From positions 1 through 64,000 of the forward strand of contig DASPUC010000027.1 in assembly GCA_035623075.1 (NCBI GenBank): a stretch of 64,000 nt of DNA, read 5' to 3'. Shown piece by piece: positions 8,291-16,940 of the stretch. Each line of letters begins with the position of its first letter. Positions within the stretch are counted from its first letter, which is position 1. The notes beneath the pieces were generated by a model. That model was not told the DNA's origin and searched no databases. It was given only the letters and a program-made list of their open reading frames with translations. The position numbers and the translations under genes are program-made. Origin of the DNA: Nitrospiraceae bacterium. GTDB lineage: Bacteria > Nitrospirota > Nitrospiria > Nitrospirales > Nitrospiraceae.

Positions 8291-9433
8291 ATGTTGAAGC
8301 GGTATTTGTTGGCTCCGGGCCCCACGCCTGTCCCCCCGGAAGTGCTTTTGGCGATGGCGAGACCCATGATTCATCACCGAGCCCCGGAATTTGACAAGCT
8401 TTTTGCGGAGGTTCGGGACGGCTTGAAGTGGTTGTTCCAGACCAGAAACGATGTCTTGATGTTAGCGGCCTCGGGCACAGGTGGCATGGAGGGTTCGGTA
8501 TCGAATTTTCTTTCTCCCGGCGATAAGGCTCTCACAATCAACGGCGGCAAGTTCGGGGAACGTTGGACGAAGCTCTGCAAAACGTTCGGGGCTCAAGTGA
8601 CGGAGATCAAAGTTGAGTGGGGACACGCCGTGAATCCCCAAATGGTAGCTGATGCATTGAAAAAGGACCCTGGAATCAAGGCTGTGTATGTGCAGGCAAG
8701 CGAGACATCGACAGGAGTGGCTCACGACGTCAAGACCCTGGCACAGATTGTCAAGGCTCATGGCGATACTATTCTCGTGGTTGATGCGATCACGGCCTTG
8801 GGAGTATTCGATATCAAGACGGATGAGTGGGGGATAGACGTTCTTATCACGGGATCCCAAAAGGCGTTGATGTTGCCGCCGGGGCTGGCGTTCGTCAGCG
8901 TGAGCGAGAAGGCCTGGCAGGTAGCAGACAAGGCCAAGAATACCGCATTTTACTTCAACTTTAAGAAGGAACGAGAAAACCAGCAGAAAAATCAGACCGC
9001 TTTCACTCCTGCAGTTTCCTTGATCATCGGGCTGCAAGAGGTTCTCAAGATGCTCAAGGCAGAAGGACTCGAGACGGTGTTTCATCGTCAAGCCGCCATG
9101 GCCCATGCCATGCGGGAGGGAGTCAAGGCGGCTGGCCTCGCGCTTTTCCCAAGGGAATCACCGAGCGATGCCTTGACTGCCATTTCCGCTCCTGAAGGAG
9201 TCGATGGGCAGGCGGTCTATAAAAATCTACGCACCCAATATGGAATAACAGCGGCGGGTGGGCAGGATCACTTGAAGGGAAGGATTTTCCGTGTGTCTCA
9301 TATGGGGTATATGGATCGTTTCGATGTGATTACGGCTGTGGCAGCGATCGAGATGGTGCTGAAAGGGTTGGGCCATCCGATAAAACTCGGTAGTGGTGTG
9401 GCCAAGGCGCAAGAACTTCTCATGGCGAAGTGA
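8291..9433 (+). CDS. Class V aminotransferase, serine/alanine-glyoxylate type
   Basis: PLP enzyme of 380 residues. The opening LLAPGPTPVPPEVLLAMARP, the HHRAPEFDKLF block, and the Schiff-base lysine in LITGSQKALMLPPG identify the alanine-glyoxylate / serine-pyruvate / serine-glyoxylate aminotransferase branch. The phosphate-binding ASGTGGMEG block is present. Start ATG 8291 is chosen because GGAGGAGGAG lies just ahead; upstream in-frame codons are not protein-like. It sits 43 bases upstream of serA, which suggests a role in the serine-glycine network, for instance as the aminotransferase partner of SerA, though substrate preference cannot be read from sequence. Confidence 0.88.
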   Translation: MLKRYLLAPGPTPVPPEVLLAMARPMIHHRAPEFDKLFAEVRDGLKWLFQTRNDVLMLAASGTGGMEGSVSNFLSPGDKALTINGGKFGERWTKLCKTFGAQVTEIKVEWGHAVNPQMVADALKKDPGIKAVYVQASETSTGVAHDVKTLAQIVKAHGDTILVVDAITALGVFDIKTDEWGIDVLITGSQKALMLPPGLAFVSVSEKAWQVADKAKNTAFYFNFKKERENQQKNQTAFTPAVSLIIGLQEVLKMLKAEGLETVFHRQAAMAHAMREGVKAAGLALFPRESPSDALTAISAPEGVDGQAVYKNLRTQYGITAAGGQDHLKGRIFRVSHMGYMDRFDVITAVAAIEMVLKGLGHPIKLGSGVAKAQELLMAK

Positions 9434-9476
9434 AAGCCCCGCACGGAATGGTGTTCAAAGGTCGAGCAGGATCCTC

Positions 9477-11060
9477 ATGAAAATTCTCGTCAGTGATAGT
9501 CTTTCGAAGCAAGGCGTGGAGTTGCTAGAGAAAGCCGGTTTCACCGTGGTGGTGAAATCCAAGATGCCGAAAGACGAGCTATTCAAGGAGATCAAGGACG
9601 CCGATGGATTAATCGTGCGCTCCGGCACCAAAGTGACCGAAGAACTCATTGCTGCTGCAGAGAAGTTGAAGGTCGTCGGCCGTGCTGGCTCAGGGCTGGA
9701 CAACGTCGATACACCGGCGGCTACTCGTCGCGGCATCGTGGTGATGAACACCCCGGGCGGCAACACGGTCACGACAGCCGAGCACACCATGTCGATGATA
9801 TGCGCCATGAGCCGTCGCATTCCACAAGCGAACGCATCGGTCAAAGCGGGTAAGTGGGAAAAAGACAAGTTCATGGGTGTCGAACTCTATAATAAGGTAC
9901 TTGGCATCGTCGGGGTCGGTCAGATCGGGAGCCATCTGACGAAGTTGGCACAAGGCGTGGGTATGCGGGTGATCGCGTACGATCCGTACTTGGCGACGGA
10001 TCGGGCTGAGAAAATGGGCGTTGAGATGACTGAGCTGCCCGAATTGTTCCGCCGAGCGGACATCATTTCTGTGCACACGCCGTTGACCCCTGAGACAAAG
10101 GGAATTATCAACGCCCAGTCGATCGCCACGATGAAGCCTGGTGTAATGATCGTGAACTGCGCCCGAGGAGGAATCATCGATGAAGGTGCCTTGTTTGAAG
10201 CGTTGAAAAGCAAGCGGGTGTTGGCCGCCGCGTTCGATGTGTTCGAAGAAGAACCCGTTAAGGCCGATAATCCCTTGTTGACATTGGATAACTTCATTTG
10301 TACGCCGCACATTGGCGCGCAAACGACAGAGGCCCAAGAAAATGTTGCAGTCGGCATCGCGGAGCAAATTGTCGACTATTTCACGAAAGGCATCGCGCGC
10401 GGAGCGGTCAATATCCCGTCCGTTGCACCGGATGTACTGCCGCGGTTGCAGCCATATCTCGCTCTTTCCGAGCAGTTGGGGCTATTACAGACACAACTCT
10501 GTCAAGGTGGGCTCGAGCGGGTGACAGTGGAGTATAGCGGCGAAGTGGCGAGTCTGTCGGTGGCGCCGATGACGATCGCCGTGCTGAAAGGGCTCCTGGC
10601 CCCCATCATGGAAGCGCCGGTGAACTATGTGAATGCTCCGATCGTCGCCAAGGAGCGTGGAATCGAAGTCAAGGAAGTCAAGAGTTCCGATGCCGGAGAT
10701 TATACAAGCCTGATTCGCGTGCGTGTGGAAGCGGGCAAGCGGTCGCACCTTGTTGCCGGGACTCTGTACCATAAGAAGGATCCACGCATCATCGAAATCG
10801 ATCAATTCAAAGTGGAAGTCGTGCCCGAAGGTCATATGCTCTTGATCCAGAATATCGATCGTCCCGGTGTGATCGGCATGGTGGGGAAGGTGCTCGGTGA
10901 CAATAATATCAACATTGTCCGCATGCAGTGTGCACTAGAAAAGCGGGGAGGGAATGCCTTGCTCATTATCGGGTCTGACATGGCCTTCCCGCAGTCGGTG
11001 CTCGATAAGATCAAATCTAGCGACAATATTCTCTCGGTAAAGGTCGCGGGTCTCTCCTAA
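9477..11060 (+). CDS. serA: D-3-phosphoglycerate dehydrogenase
   Basis: First step of serine synthesis: oxidation of 3-phosphoglycerate to phosphohydroxypyruvate with NAD. At 527 residues it is the long type with a substrate/NAD-binding catalytic core, an intervening ASB domain and a C-terminal ACT domain. Visible are GRAGSGLDNVD, the NAD loop GIVGVGQIGSHL, the NCARGGIIDE arginine block, the catalytic histidine in CTPHIGAQT, and the ACT block LLIQNIDRPGVIGMVGKVL. The start is ATG 9477 (MKILVSDSLSKQG); the frame opens earlier over the end of the previous gene. Probably co-transcribed with the aminotransferase and with hisZ 26 bases downstream. Confidence 0.96.
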   Translation: MKILVSDSLSKQGVELLEKAGFTVVVKSKMPKDELFKEIKDADGLIVRSGTKVTEELIAAAEKLKVVGRAGSGLDNVDTPAATRRGIVVMNTPGGNTVTTAEHTMSMICAMSRRIPQANASVKAGKWEKDKFMGVELYNKVLGIVGVGQIGSHLTKLAQGVGMRVIAYDPYLATDRAEKMGVEMTELPELFRRADIISVHTPLTPETKGIINAQSIATMKPGVMIVNCARGGIIDEGALFEALKSKRVLAAAFDVFEEEPVKADNPLLTLDNFICTPHIGAQTTEAQENVAVGIAEQIVDYFTKGIARGAVNIPSVAPDVLPRLQPYLALSEQLGLLQTQLCQGGLERVTVEYSGEVASLSVAPMTIAVLKGLLAPIMEAPVNYVNAPIVAKERGIEVKEVKSSDAGDYTSLIRVRVEAGKRSHLVAGTLYHKKDPRIIEIDQFKVEVVPEGHMLLIQNIDRPGVIGMVGKVLGDNNINIVRMQCALEKRGGNALLIIGSDMAFPQSVLDKIKSSDNILSVKVAGLS

Positions 11061-11086
11061 GTTCCGCGCCGCATCCTCGATCGGCT

Positions 11087-12472
11087 ATGCTCTCCGCCTC
11101 TCTGAAGTTTCGGTCATCGTCGCGGCCAACCCCGTCGGCACGTGAACGATCCCTTGTTCCCATTGGGATGGCAACTATACTTCCGCATGCTGCCAAGCAG
11201 GTTCGTCGGCTTGAACGAGAGTTTTTGGGGGAGGTCGGCCGCTGGGGATATGAAGAAATCATTCTGCCGACGCTAGAATATCTCGATGTCCTGGCTCCTG
11301 GCCTCGAGGCAGAGCTCGTTGAAAAGAGTTACAAACTTGCCGACCGCACGACGGGACGGATGCTGTTGCTCAGACCTGATGCGACTGCTCAAATCGCCCG
11401 TACAGTCGGGATGGGACTGACGGGATCGATGCTTCCTTTACGGTTGTCCTATCGGACATCTGTATTCCGGTATCAGCCGGAACATGCGGGACGGGACCGA
11501 GAAATATTCCAAGTAGGTGCCGAACTCATTGGGGTCGATGATGGGGCTGGGGATAGTGAAATCATCAGTCTGCTCATCGAGTGCCTGCGCGCTATCGGTC
11601 TCCACTCATTCACCGTGTCCGTGGGCCACGTGGGATTTTCTAAAGGCCTGTTGGTACGAGCCGGCCTCTCGCCACAAGGTCAGAAGCGTGCGGAACAGGC
11701 GGTTGCCCGCAAAGATCTCCCCAGGTTGGAAGAAGTGTTGGCATGTGAACGCGTTTCGAAAGCTTTGGCCGCGGCCATCCTTGAAGCGCCGGAACTCTAC
11801 GGTCGTGAAGAGGTACTTGAACGGGGTCGGATTCTAGCGGCGGGGAATCCTGCGTTGCAGGGTCCTCTTGACCGGCTTGGTCAAGTCTACCAACTCCTTT
11901 GTGCGTCGGGTTATCGAGACTCATTGCTATTGGATCTAGGGGAATTTCGAGGATTCGACTATTACGATGGTGTGGTGTTCGACGTATTTGCTGAAGGAGT
12001 TGGGGCCGAGCTCGGTGGTGGAGGTCGCTACGATCACTTGATCGCTCGATTCGGCCGGCCGTTGCCTTCGACAGGGTTTGCCTTGGATGTCGATCGAATT
12101 TTTCATGCAGTGGTGAATGGCAATGGAGATGAAGAACCGTTGAGGGCCGAGTATTTGGTGGCAGCATCCCGACGGTCTCTTCGACGCATGATGTTGGTGG
12201 CAAGCCAGCTGCGACGATCTAATTCGCGGGTGATTCAATATCTGGCCAAAGGAGCCGACGACAAGGCAGTGGCAGATGCCGTTGCGATGGGGGCAGCTCA
12301 GCGAGCCGGGACGGTGATCGTTGTTGGTGCTCACGGCACAGCACAGGATGAGGTGGTGGTCGTGGCTCTGCCGACCAAGAAGGTTGGCAGACCTCATCGG
12401 AAAACAATGAAGATAAGAGATCTGGTTCACCTTGCTCGCCGAAAGCGGCAGGGTGGCAAGGAACCTTTATGA
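11087..12472 (+). CDS. hisZ: ATP phosphoribosyltransferase regulatory subunit HisZ, with C-terminal extension
   Basis: Class II aminoacyl-tRNA-synthetase-like protein that partners short-form HisG. The motif 2 region MLLLRPDATAQIAR, FRYQPEHAGRDREIFQVGAE, and the block GGGRYDHLIARFG followed by STGFALDVDRI match HisZ. A HisRS-type histidine pocket is not convincing (RGFDYYDG replaces the synthetase motif). At 461 residues it is longer than the usual roughly 390. The extra C-terminal 90 residues (VIQYLAKGADDKAVADAVAMG onward) look like a Rossmann-type domain reminiscent of the HisRS anticodon-binding domain. Its TGA overlaps the ATG of dnaB, implying translational coupling. Confidence 0.82.
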   Translation: MLSASLKFRSSSRPTPSARERSLVPIGMATILPHAAKQVRRLEREFLGEVGRWGYEEIILPTLEYLDVLAPGLEAELVEKSYKLADRTTGRMLLLRPDATAQIARTVGMGLTGSMLPLRLSYRTSVFRYQPEHAGRDREIFQVGAELIGVDDGAGDSEIISLLIECLRAIGLHSFTVSVGHVGFSKGLLVRAGLSPQGQKRAEQAVARKDLPRLEEVLACERVSKALAAAILEAPELYGREEVLERGRILAAGNPALQGPLDRLGQVYQLLCASGYRDSLLLDLGEFRGFDYYDGVVFDVFAEGVGAELGGGGRYDHLIARFGRPLPSTGFALDVDRIFHAVVNGNGDEEPLRAEYLVAASRRSLRRMMLVASQLRRSNSRVIQYLAKGADDKAVADAVAMGAAQRAGTVIVVGAHGTAQDEVVVVALPTKKVGRPHRKTMKIRDLVHLARRKRQGGKEPL

Positions 12473-13824
12473 AGTCCATGTCGGACGTTGACCTGTCGCA
12501 ACCAAGAATTCCTCCGCAAAATATTGAAGCGGAGCAGTCAATCTTGGGCGCTATCCTGCTCGACAGAGAGGCGATGCCAAAAGTTGAGGAACTGCTGGTA
12601 GAGCAGGATTTTTATCGTACGGCACATCAGAAGATCTATCGAGCCATGCTGAATCTTTCTGAGCGGGATGAAGCAATCGACCACATTACGCTGAGCGAAC
12701 ATCTAAGAAGTTTGGGAGAACTCGAAGGAATTGGCGGTGCGGCTTACCTCGCGGAGCTTATCGCAGTTACGCCTTCTGCTGCCAATGTCCGCTACCACTG
12801 TAAGGTTGTGAAAGACAAGGCTCTCTTGCGGGGGCTGATCAGTGCCTCAACGGATGTGTTGATGCAGGCGTATGACTCTACGGAGTCTGCTGAGGTGGTA
12901 CTTGAGTCTGCTGAACAATCGGTCTTTAGGATAGGCCAAAACAGGCTGGGACGAGGATTCTACCCTCTAAAAGAGATTATCGCCGAGAGTCTCGGGGTTG
13001 TGGACGCTCTCCATAAGTTAGGGAAAAGTGTAACAGGCGTTCCTACTGGTTTTACAGAGTTGGACGATATTACCGCGGGACTCCAATCATCTGATCTCGT
13101 TATCTTGGCAGCTAGACCCAGTATGGGAAAAACAAGTCTTGCTCTGGGAATTGCGATAAAGGCCGCAATCGATCATCAACAGAAAGTGGGAATATTTAGT
13201 TTAGAAATGTCCAAGGAGCAGCTTGTTTTGAGGATGCTTAGCTCCCATGCGGCGGTCGACTCACACAAGCTTAGGATTGGCAAATTAGACAAAGAGGAGT
13301 GGTGGGCGCTTGCTGAGGCAGCAGGTAAGCTCGAACTGGCACCCATTTTCATCGATGACTCGGGTAGCCTTTCGGTTACGCAAATGCGTGGTAAGGCAAG
13401 ACGCTTGATGAAGGAGAAGGGACTAGACCTGCTTGTCGTGGACTACCTTCAGCTCATGCAAGGTAGGGCAGATGCCGAATCGAGGCAACAAGAGATCTCT
13501 GATATTTCTCGTTCGTTGAAGGCACTAGCAAAGGAACTGCAAGTTCCGATTCTTGCCTTGTCCCAGTTAAGCCGAGCTGTTGAGAATAGAACTGACAAAA
13601 GACCCATACTAGCTGATCTGAGAGAGTCCGGCGCCATTGAACAGGACGCAGATGTTGTCATCTTTATCTATAGAGACGAAGTGTACAATCCCGATTCCGA
13701 TGAAAAGGGGATTGCACACATACTGGTAAAGAAACACCGTAATGGTCCAACGGGAGATGTGAAGCTAACCTTTCTTGACAAGTTTGCCAAGTTTGCCGAT
13801 TTCTCAGATCGAGAGGAAACCTGA
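12469..13824 (+). CDS. dnaB: Replicative DNA helicase DnaB
   Basis: Hexameric 5'-3' fork helicase, 451 residues. The N-terminal primase-interacting domain (PPQNIEAEQSILGAILLD) is followed by the RecA-type ATPase with Walker A ARPSMGKTS, IFSLEMSKEQL, Walker B LLVVDYLQLM, and LSQLSRAVENR with ADLRESGAIEQDADVV. Its first ATG overlaps the hisZ stop (ATGA); a second in-frame ATG is at 12478. Sampled lines of this gene run about 43-50 percent GC, against about 57 percent in a sampled serA line, and AGA/AGG codons are frequent. Different origin or relaxed composition is possible. The full motif set suggests it is functional. Confidence 0.96.
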   Translation: MKSMSDVDLSQPRIPPQNIEAEQSILGAILLDREAMPKVEELLVEQDFYRTAHQKIYRAMLNLSERDEAIDHITLSEHLRSLGELEGIGGAAYLAELIAVTPSAANVRYHCKVVKDKALLRGLISASTDVLMQAYDSTESAEVVLESAEQSVFRIGQNRLGRGFYPLKEIIAESLGVVDALHKLGKSVTGVPTGFTELDDITAGLQSSDLVILAARPSMGKTSLALGIAIKAAIDHQQKVGIFSLEMSKEQLVLRMLSSHAAVDSHKLRIGKLDKEEWWALAEAAGKLELAPIFIDDSGSLSVTQMRGKARRLMKEKGLDLLVVDYLQLMQGRADAESRQQEISDISRSLKALAKELQVPILALSQLSRAVENRTDKRPILADLRESGAIEQDADVVIFIYRDEVYNPDSDEKGIAHILVKKHRNGPTGDVKLTFLDKFAKFADFSDREET

Positions 13825-13830
13825 AGTCGT

Positions 13831-13860
13831 TTGACCCCGCTTCGCTCCGCCCCGTATAAT
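13831..13860 (+). promoter_or_regulatory. Sigma-70-type promoter
   Basis: TTGACC at 13831-13836, 18-base spacer, perfect TATAAT at 13855-13860. It lies immediately after dnaB and about 20-40 bases before the starts available to the TPR lipoprotein gene. Confidence 0.65.
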
Positions 13861-13880
13861 CTCCTTGAGTCCCACTCGAT

Positions 13881-15752
13881 ATGATTTCTGAGATGGTCAT
13901 GCGAGTCTTGATAGCTGATCGGATTCTTACAACGTCGATCGTCGCCAGACATACCACATCAAGCTTCGGCATCACGCTCGCGCTTATCCTTTTCACTGTC
14001 ATGGCGTGTGCGGCGGCGCCTCAGGCTCCACAAACGACGGTTGTTTCTCAGCCCGCTGTCAAAACGAATCCTCCAGCACACATCCCCGATGCGTCAGCAG
14101 CTTACCATTTCATGCTGGGCTATCAGGCTGAGTCGGCTCAGGATATCGATCGAGCGATTCAGGAATATCTTTTGGTTCTCAAAACTGATCCCTCAGCCCA
14201 ATCAGTCAAGGCCAGATTGGCCGAGCTCTATTTCTCACTCGGCGATTTCCCCGATGCGCAGCGTTATGCCAATGAAGCCGCAGAGGGAGTAGGGCAAGAT
14301 GCGCAATTGCTGACGCAGGTCGCCAAGATTCTCGTCGGAGTGGGGCAAGGAGATCGGGCAGTGACTCTATTAGATCGAGCGATTGAGCAGGATCCAACTT
14401 CGAGCGAGGTGTATTTTGCCAAAGGATTGCTGTTGCTCAATCTCAAACATCTGCCGGATGCAGAGCAGGCAATCAGGGCTGGCCTTGCTAGAAATCCTGA
14501 GTCCCCCGTCGGCCAGTATCACTTAGGACGTATCCTGCTTGAGAGTGGGAAATTGGAAGAGGCGGCTGCCAGTTTTGATCGGGCCATTTCAATCAATCAA
14601 TCGTTTGAACCAGCCTACCTGGCCTTGGCCTCACTATATGAAGCCAGACAGGATAAAGACCGGGCAATTGGAGTTCTTCAGAAATACCTCCGGAATGTGA
14701 ATCCCCGCAATCGGGACATTCGCCACCATTTGGTTCGCTTATATGTCTCATTGAAGGATTACCAGGGGGCTACGAAAGAGTTAGATGAGTTGCTTGCCGA
14801 AGACCCCAATGACCTCGACGCTCACCTACGTTTGGCGCTTATCGAGGGAGAACAAAAAAACTATGCCAAGGCGATCAATCGCTTGACGATAGTCTTGAAA
14901 GCGAGACCGGCCGAACTGAAGGTGCGAGACTATCTCGGCTTTCTCTACGAAGAGGCAAAGGAACCGCAAAAAGCGCTCGATGCGTATGCCTTAAATCTGC
15001 AAATTGAACCGTCATATTTCGAAGGGCACCTCCATCTTGGAGTGCTTTACTATCGTCTTAAGAAGTTCCCAGAGTCTGTTACGCATCTTGCTGAGGCATC
15101 AAAGCTGAATCCCAAACAACCTGAGTCGTATATCGTTCTTGGATTGGCCTACCTCCAGATGGAGCAGTATGAAAATGCCGCGAAGGTATTTGAAGAGGGC
15201 ATTCGCCAGAACCCAAAGAGCGCCGATCTGTATTTCAACCTTGGTACGGCATATGACAAGCTCAACCGCTTCGATGAAGTTGTGCGAGTAATGGAGATTG
15301 CGCTCCAGCTGGATCCACATCATGCTGACACGCTAAATTATCTCGGATATAGCTATGCGGAGCGCGGGATTAAAATTGACCAGGCTCTGTCTCTCACGAA
15401 ACAGGCAGTCGCCCTGAAGCCGGACAATGGCTATTATGTGGATAGCCTAGGTTGGGCCTTCTTCAAATCCGGCCTATTGACTGAAGCACTCAGCGAAATC
15501 AAGCGCGCCGTAGCCCTCGTTGGAGATGATCCGGTAATTTTCGAACATCTAGGAGATATATATGCCAAGCAACAGAAAATGTCCGAAGCCCGCGAGGCCT
15601 GGCTCCATTCACTCGAATTGGATCCATCAAATGCAAAGCTAATTGAACGGTTCCGTGAACTAGGTATGGGAGATCCTACCCAAGAAGACCGTATCCAACA
15701 GGCAAAACGGCGCGTATCTGAGCGGATACAGTCTCAACCGTCGACGCAGTAG
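13881..15752 (+). CDS. TPR-repeat lipoprotein
   Basis: A 623-residue protein with an export segment (TLALILFTVMAC) ending in a plausible lipobox cysteine, then a proline-rich linker. At least ten consecutive tetratricopeptide units run from about residue 70 to 590; clear ones are YHLGRILLESGKLEEAAASFDRAI, YIVLGLAYLQMEQYENAAKVFEEGI and YFNLGTAYDKLNRFDEVVRVME. Such proteins scaffold envelope complexes; the position just before the pilin locus makes a pilus or secretion role attractive (compare the PilF/Tgl pilotin idea), but it is far longer than those pilotins. The start may be ATG 13881, 13893 or 13899. Confidence 0.78.
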   Translation: MISEMVMRVLIADRILTTSIVARHTTSSFGITLALILFTVMACAAAPQAPQTTVVSQPAVKTNPPAHIPDASAAYHFMLGYQAESAQDIDRAIQEYLLVLKTDPSAQSVKARLAELYFSLGDFPDAQRYANEAAEGVGQDAQLLTQVAKILVGVGQGDRAVTLLDRAIEQDPTSSEVYFAKGLLLLNLKHLPDAEQAIRAGLARNPESPVGQYHLGRILLESGKLEEAAASFDRAISINQSFEPAYLALASLYEARQDKDRAIGVLQKYLRNVNPRNRDIRHHLVRLYVSLKDYQGATKELDELLAEDPNDLDAHLRLALIEGEQKNYAKAINRLTIVLKARPAELKVRDYLGFLYEEAKEPQKALDAYALNLQIEPSYFEGHLHLGVLYYRLKKFPESVTHLAEASKLNPKQPESYIVLGLAYLQMEQYENAAKVFEEGIRQNPKSADLYFNLGTAYDKLNRFDEVVRVMEIALQLDPHHADTLNYLGYSYAERGIKIDQALSLTKQAVALKPDNGYYVDSLGWAFFKSGLLTEALSEIKRAVALVGDDPVIFEHLGDIYAKQQKMSEAREAWLHSLELDPSNAKLIERFRELGMGDPTQEDRIQQAKRRVSERIQSQPSTQ

Positions 15753-16119
15753 TCACATTTTCTCCCTCTAAGCTTCCTCCTTATCCGATTCTAGCCACAT
15801 TTGTTGGGGTTACTCCCTCCCGTGAGCTGAGGTGTGTTTCATGTATTCGACCTTCTGACTTACGGATGGAATTCGGGTGAAAAATCTTAAATTTTCGGAG
15901 GGATCAGCAAGGTATGTTGTTAGAAATTCTGAGGATTGGTTGCAGCTATCAGCGGGCAGACAGGCCTGTGAGCACAAGCGTCACAGGTGCCAATTCTCGG
16001 CCGCTTCGAGCAGAAACCGGAAGAGCCAGCTCCGAATTGGACGAAAATTCTAACCCAACGTGTTTGCTAAGGCATTGAATTTCCATTTGATCTGGTGTCT
16101 GACAGCGGTCAGATCTCTC

Positions 16120-16135
16120 CGGCACTGAACCTGCT
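16120..16135 (+). promoter_or_regulatory. Sigma-54 promoter of pilA
   Basis: CGGCACTGAACCTGCT matches the -24/-12 consensus: GGCAC at -24, exact spacing, TGCT at -12. Counting 12 bases from the -12 C (16134) places transcription start at 16146. Sigma-54 control of pilA is known in Pseudomonas, Geobacter and Myxococcus through PilR. Confidence 0.72.
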
Positions 16136-16145
16136 AGAGGGAAGA

Positions 16146-16171
16146 TAGACGCCTATATTTATGGGCGTCTA
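16146..16171 (+). promoter_or_regulatory. Perfect 8-bp hairpin at the predicted pilA transcript 5' end
   Basis: TAGACGCC (16146-16153) pairs exactly with GGCGTCTA (16164-16171) around a 10-base AT-rich loop. The first paired base is the predicted +1, so the mRNA would begin with the stem. Such 5' hairpins stabilise transcripts. Confidence 0.6.
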
Positions 16172-16239
16172 AGGTTTCCAGAGAGGACAAAGAAGCAAGC
16201 AAGGGCCCGTCAGTGAACCATCAACAAGGAGGAGCAGCA

Positions 16240-16770
16240 ATGTGTAAGCAGTTGAAGGGACAAAAAGGTTTTACGTTGATCGAGTTGATGATCGTGGTCG
16301 CGATCATCGGGATCTTGGCGGCGATCGCCATCCCGAACTTCTTGGCGTACCAAGCCCGGTCCCGCCAGGCTGAAGCCAGGACCAACTTGGGCGCGGTGTT
16401 TGTGTCCGAGACGGCATGGTTCGGAGAGAACAATTACTACTCCAACTTTGCCACGATCGGTTATACGCTAGCAGGCAGCGGAAACCGGTACACGTATCGA
16501 AGCCCGAACCAGTTAGGAACGGCTGCTTCAACGGATGCCCAAGGCCAGGATATGTTTGCCACCCTCGCGGGATCGGCGACGGCTGGTGGAACGATCACGG
16601 TTGAACAAGCGGTCGGGCCTACAAGCGGTGCTGTAGTACCGGCTGCTGGTGTCCAGGCGGCATTCACTGCGACAGCGAACGGGAACATCGATGGAGATGC
16701 GACCGTCGACAAGTGGAGCTTGAACGACATCAAGGCAATCGTGAACCAGCTCAACGACGTGACTGGATAG
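16240..16770 (+). CDS. pilA: Type IV major pilin PilA
   Basis: Class III signal: leader [10 protein letters not shown] cleaved before Phe+1, then [20 protein letters not shown] with the conserved Glu+5, the assembly helix of type IVa pilins. The mature protein is about 166 residues; the distal domain is rich in Gly, Thr and Ala and has no obvious C-terminal disulfide pair. The start is ATG 16240, with AAGGAGGA six bases ahead; the GTG at 16213 would add a non-leader extension. Aromatic residues ([15 protein letters not shown]) cluster in the first half of the head. It is followed by a terminator-like hairpin and then a Wzy-type gene. Confidence 0.95.
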   Translation: MCKQLKGQKGFTLIELMIVVAIIGILAAIAIPNFLAYQARSRQAEARTNLGAVFVSETAWFGENNYYSNFATIGYTLAGSGNRYTYRSPNQLGTAASTDAQGQDMFATLAGSATAGGTITVEQAVGPTSGAVVPAAGVQAAFTATANGNIDGDATVDKWSLNDIKAIVNQLNDVTG

Positions 16771-16793
16771 TCAGCTTCCTCTGACCGAGAGGA

Positions 16794-16824
16794 AAGGGCG
16801 GGGAGACGCAGTTTCTCCGCCCTT
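16794..16824 (+). terminator. Terminator-like hairpin after pilA
   Basis: AAGGGCGG and AGA on the left pair with TCTCCGCCCTT on the right, with a two-base bulge and a seven-base loop. A T-run comes only later (about 16839-16845), so this may attenuate or process the transcript instead of fully ending it. Confidence 0.5.
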
Positions 16825-16940
16825 GTGCCTTATCCAGACCTTTTTCTCCGCATCGATTGACTCGGCTGATTATTCAGAAAATTCGTTACAGTGGAATTCA
16901 ATGTAAATGACCATGACGCTGTCTTTGTGTCGCAAGCAGA

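Larger units (their letters stand above)
15753..16239. other. Long pilA upstream regulatory region
   Basis: About 490 bases without a gene. It holds two inverted repeats (15965-15987 and 16098-16113), a sigma-54-type promoter (16120-16135), a perfect leader hairpin (16146-16171) and the AAGGAGGA ribosome site of pilA (16226-16233). The first 200 bases show nothing clear. Confidence 0.6.

Noticed and set aside
16221-16754. Antisense frames across pilA
   Set aside because: Shadows of the pilin gene, whose leader and hydrophobic helix are unmistakable.
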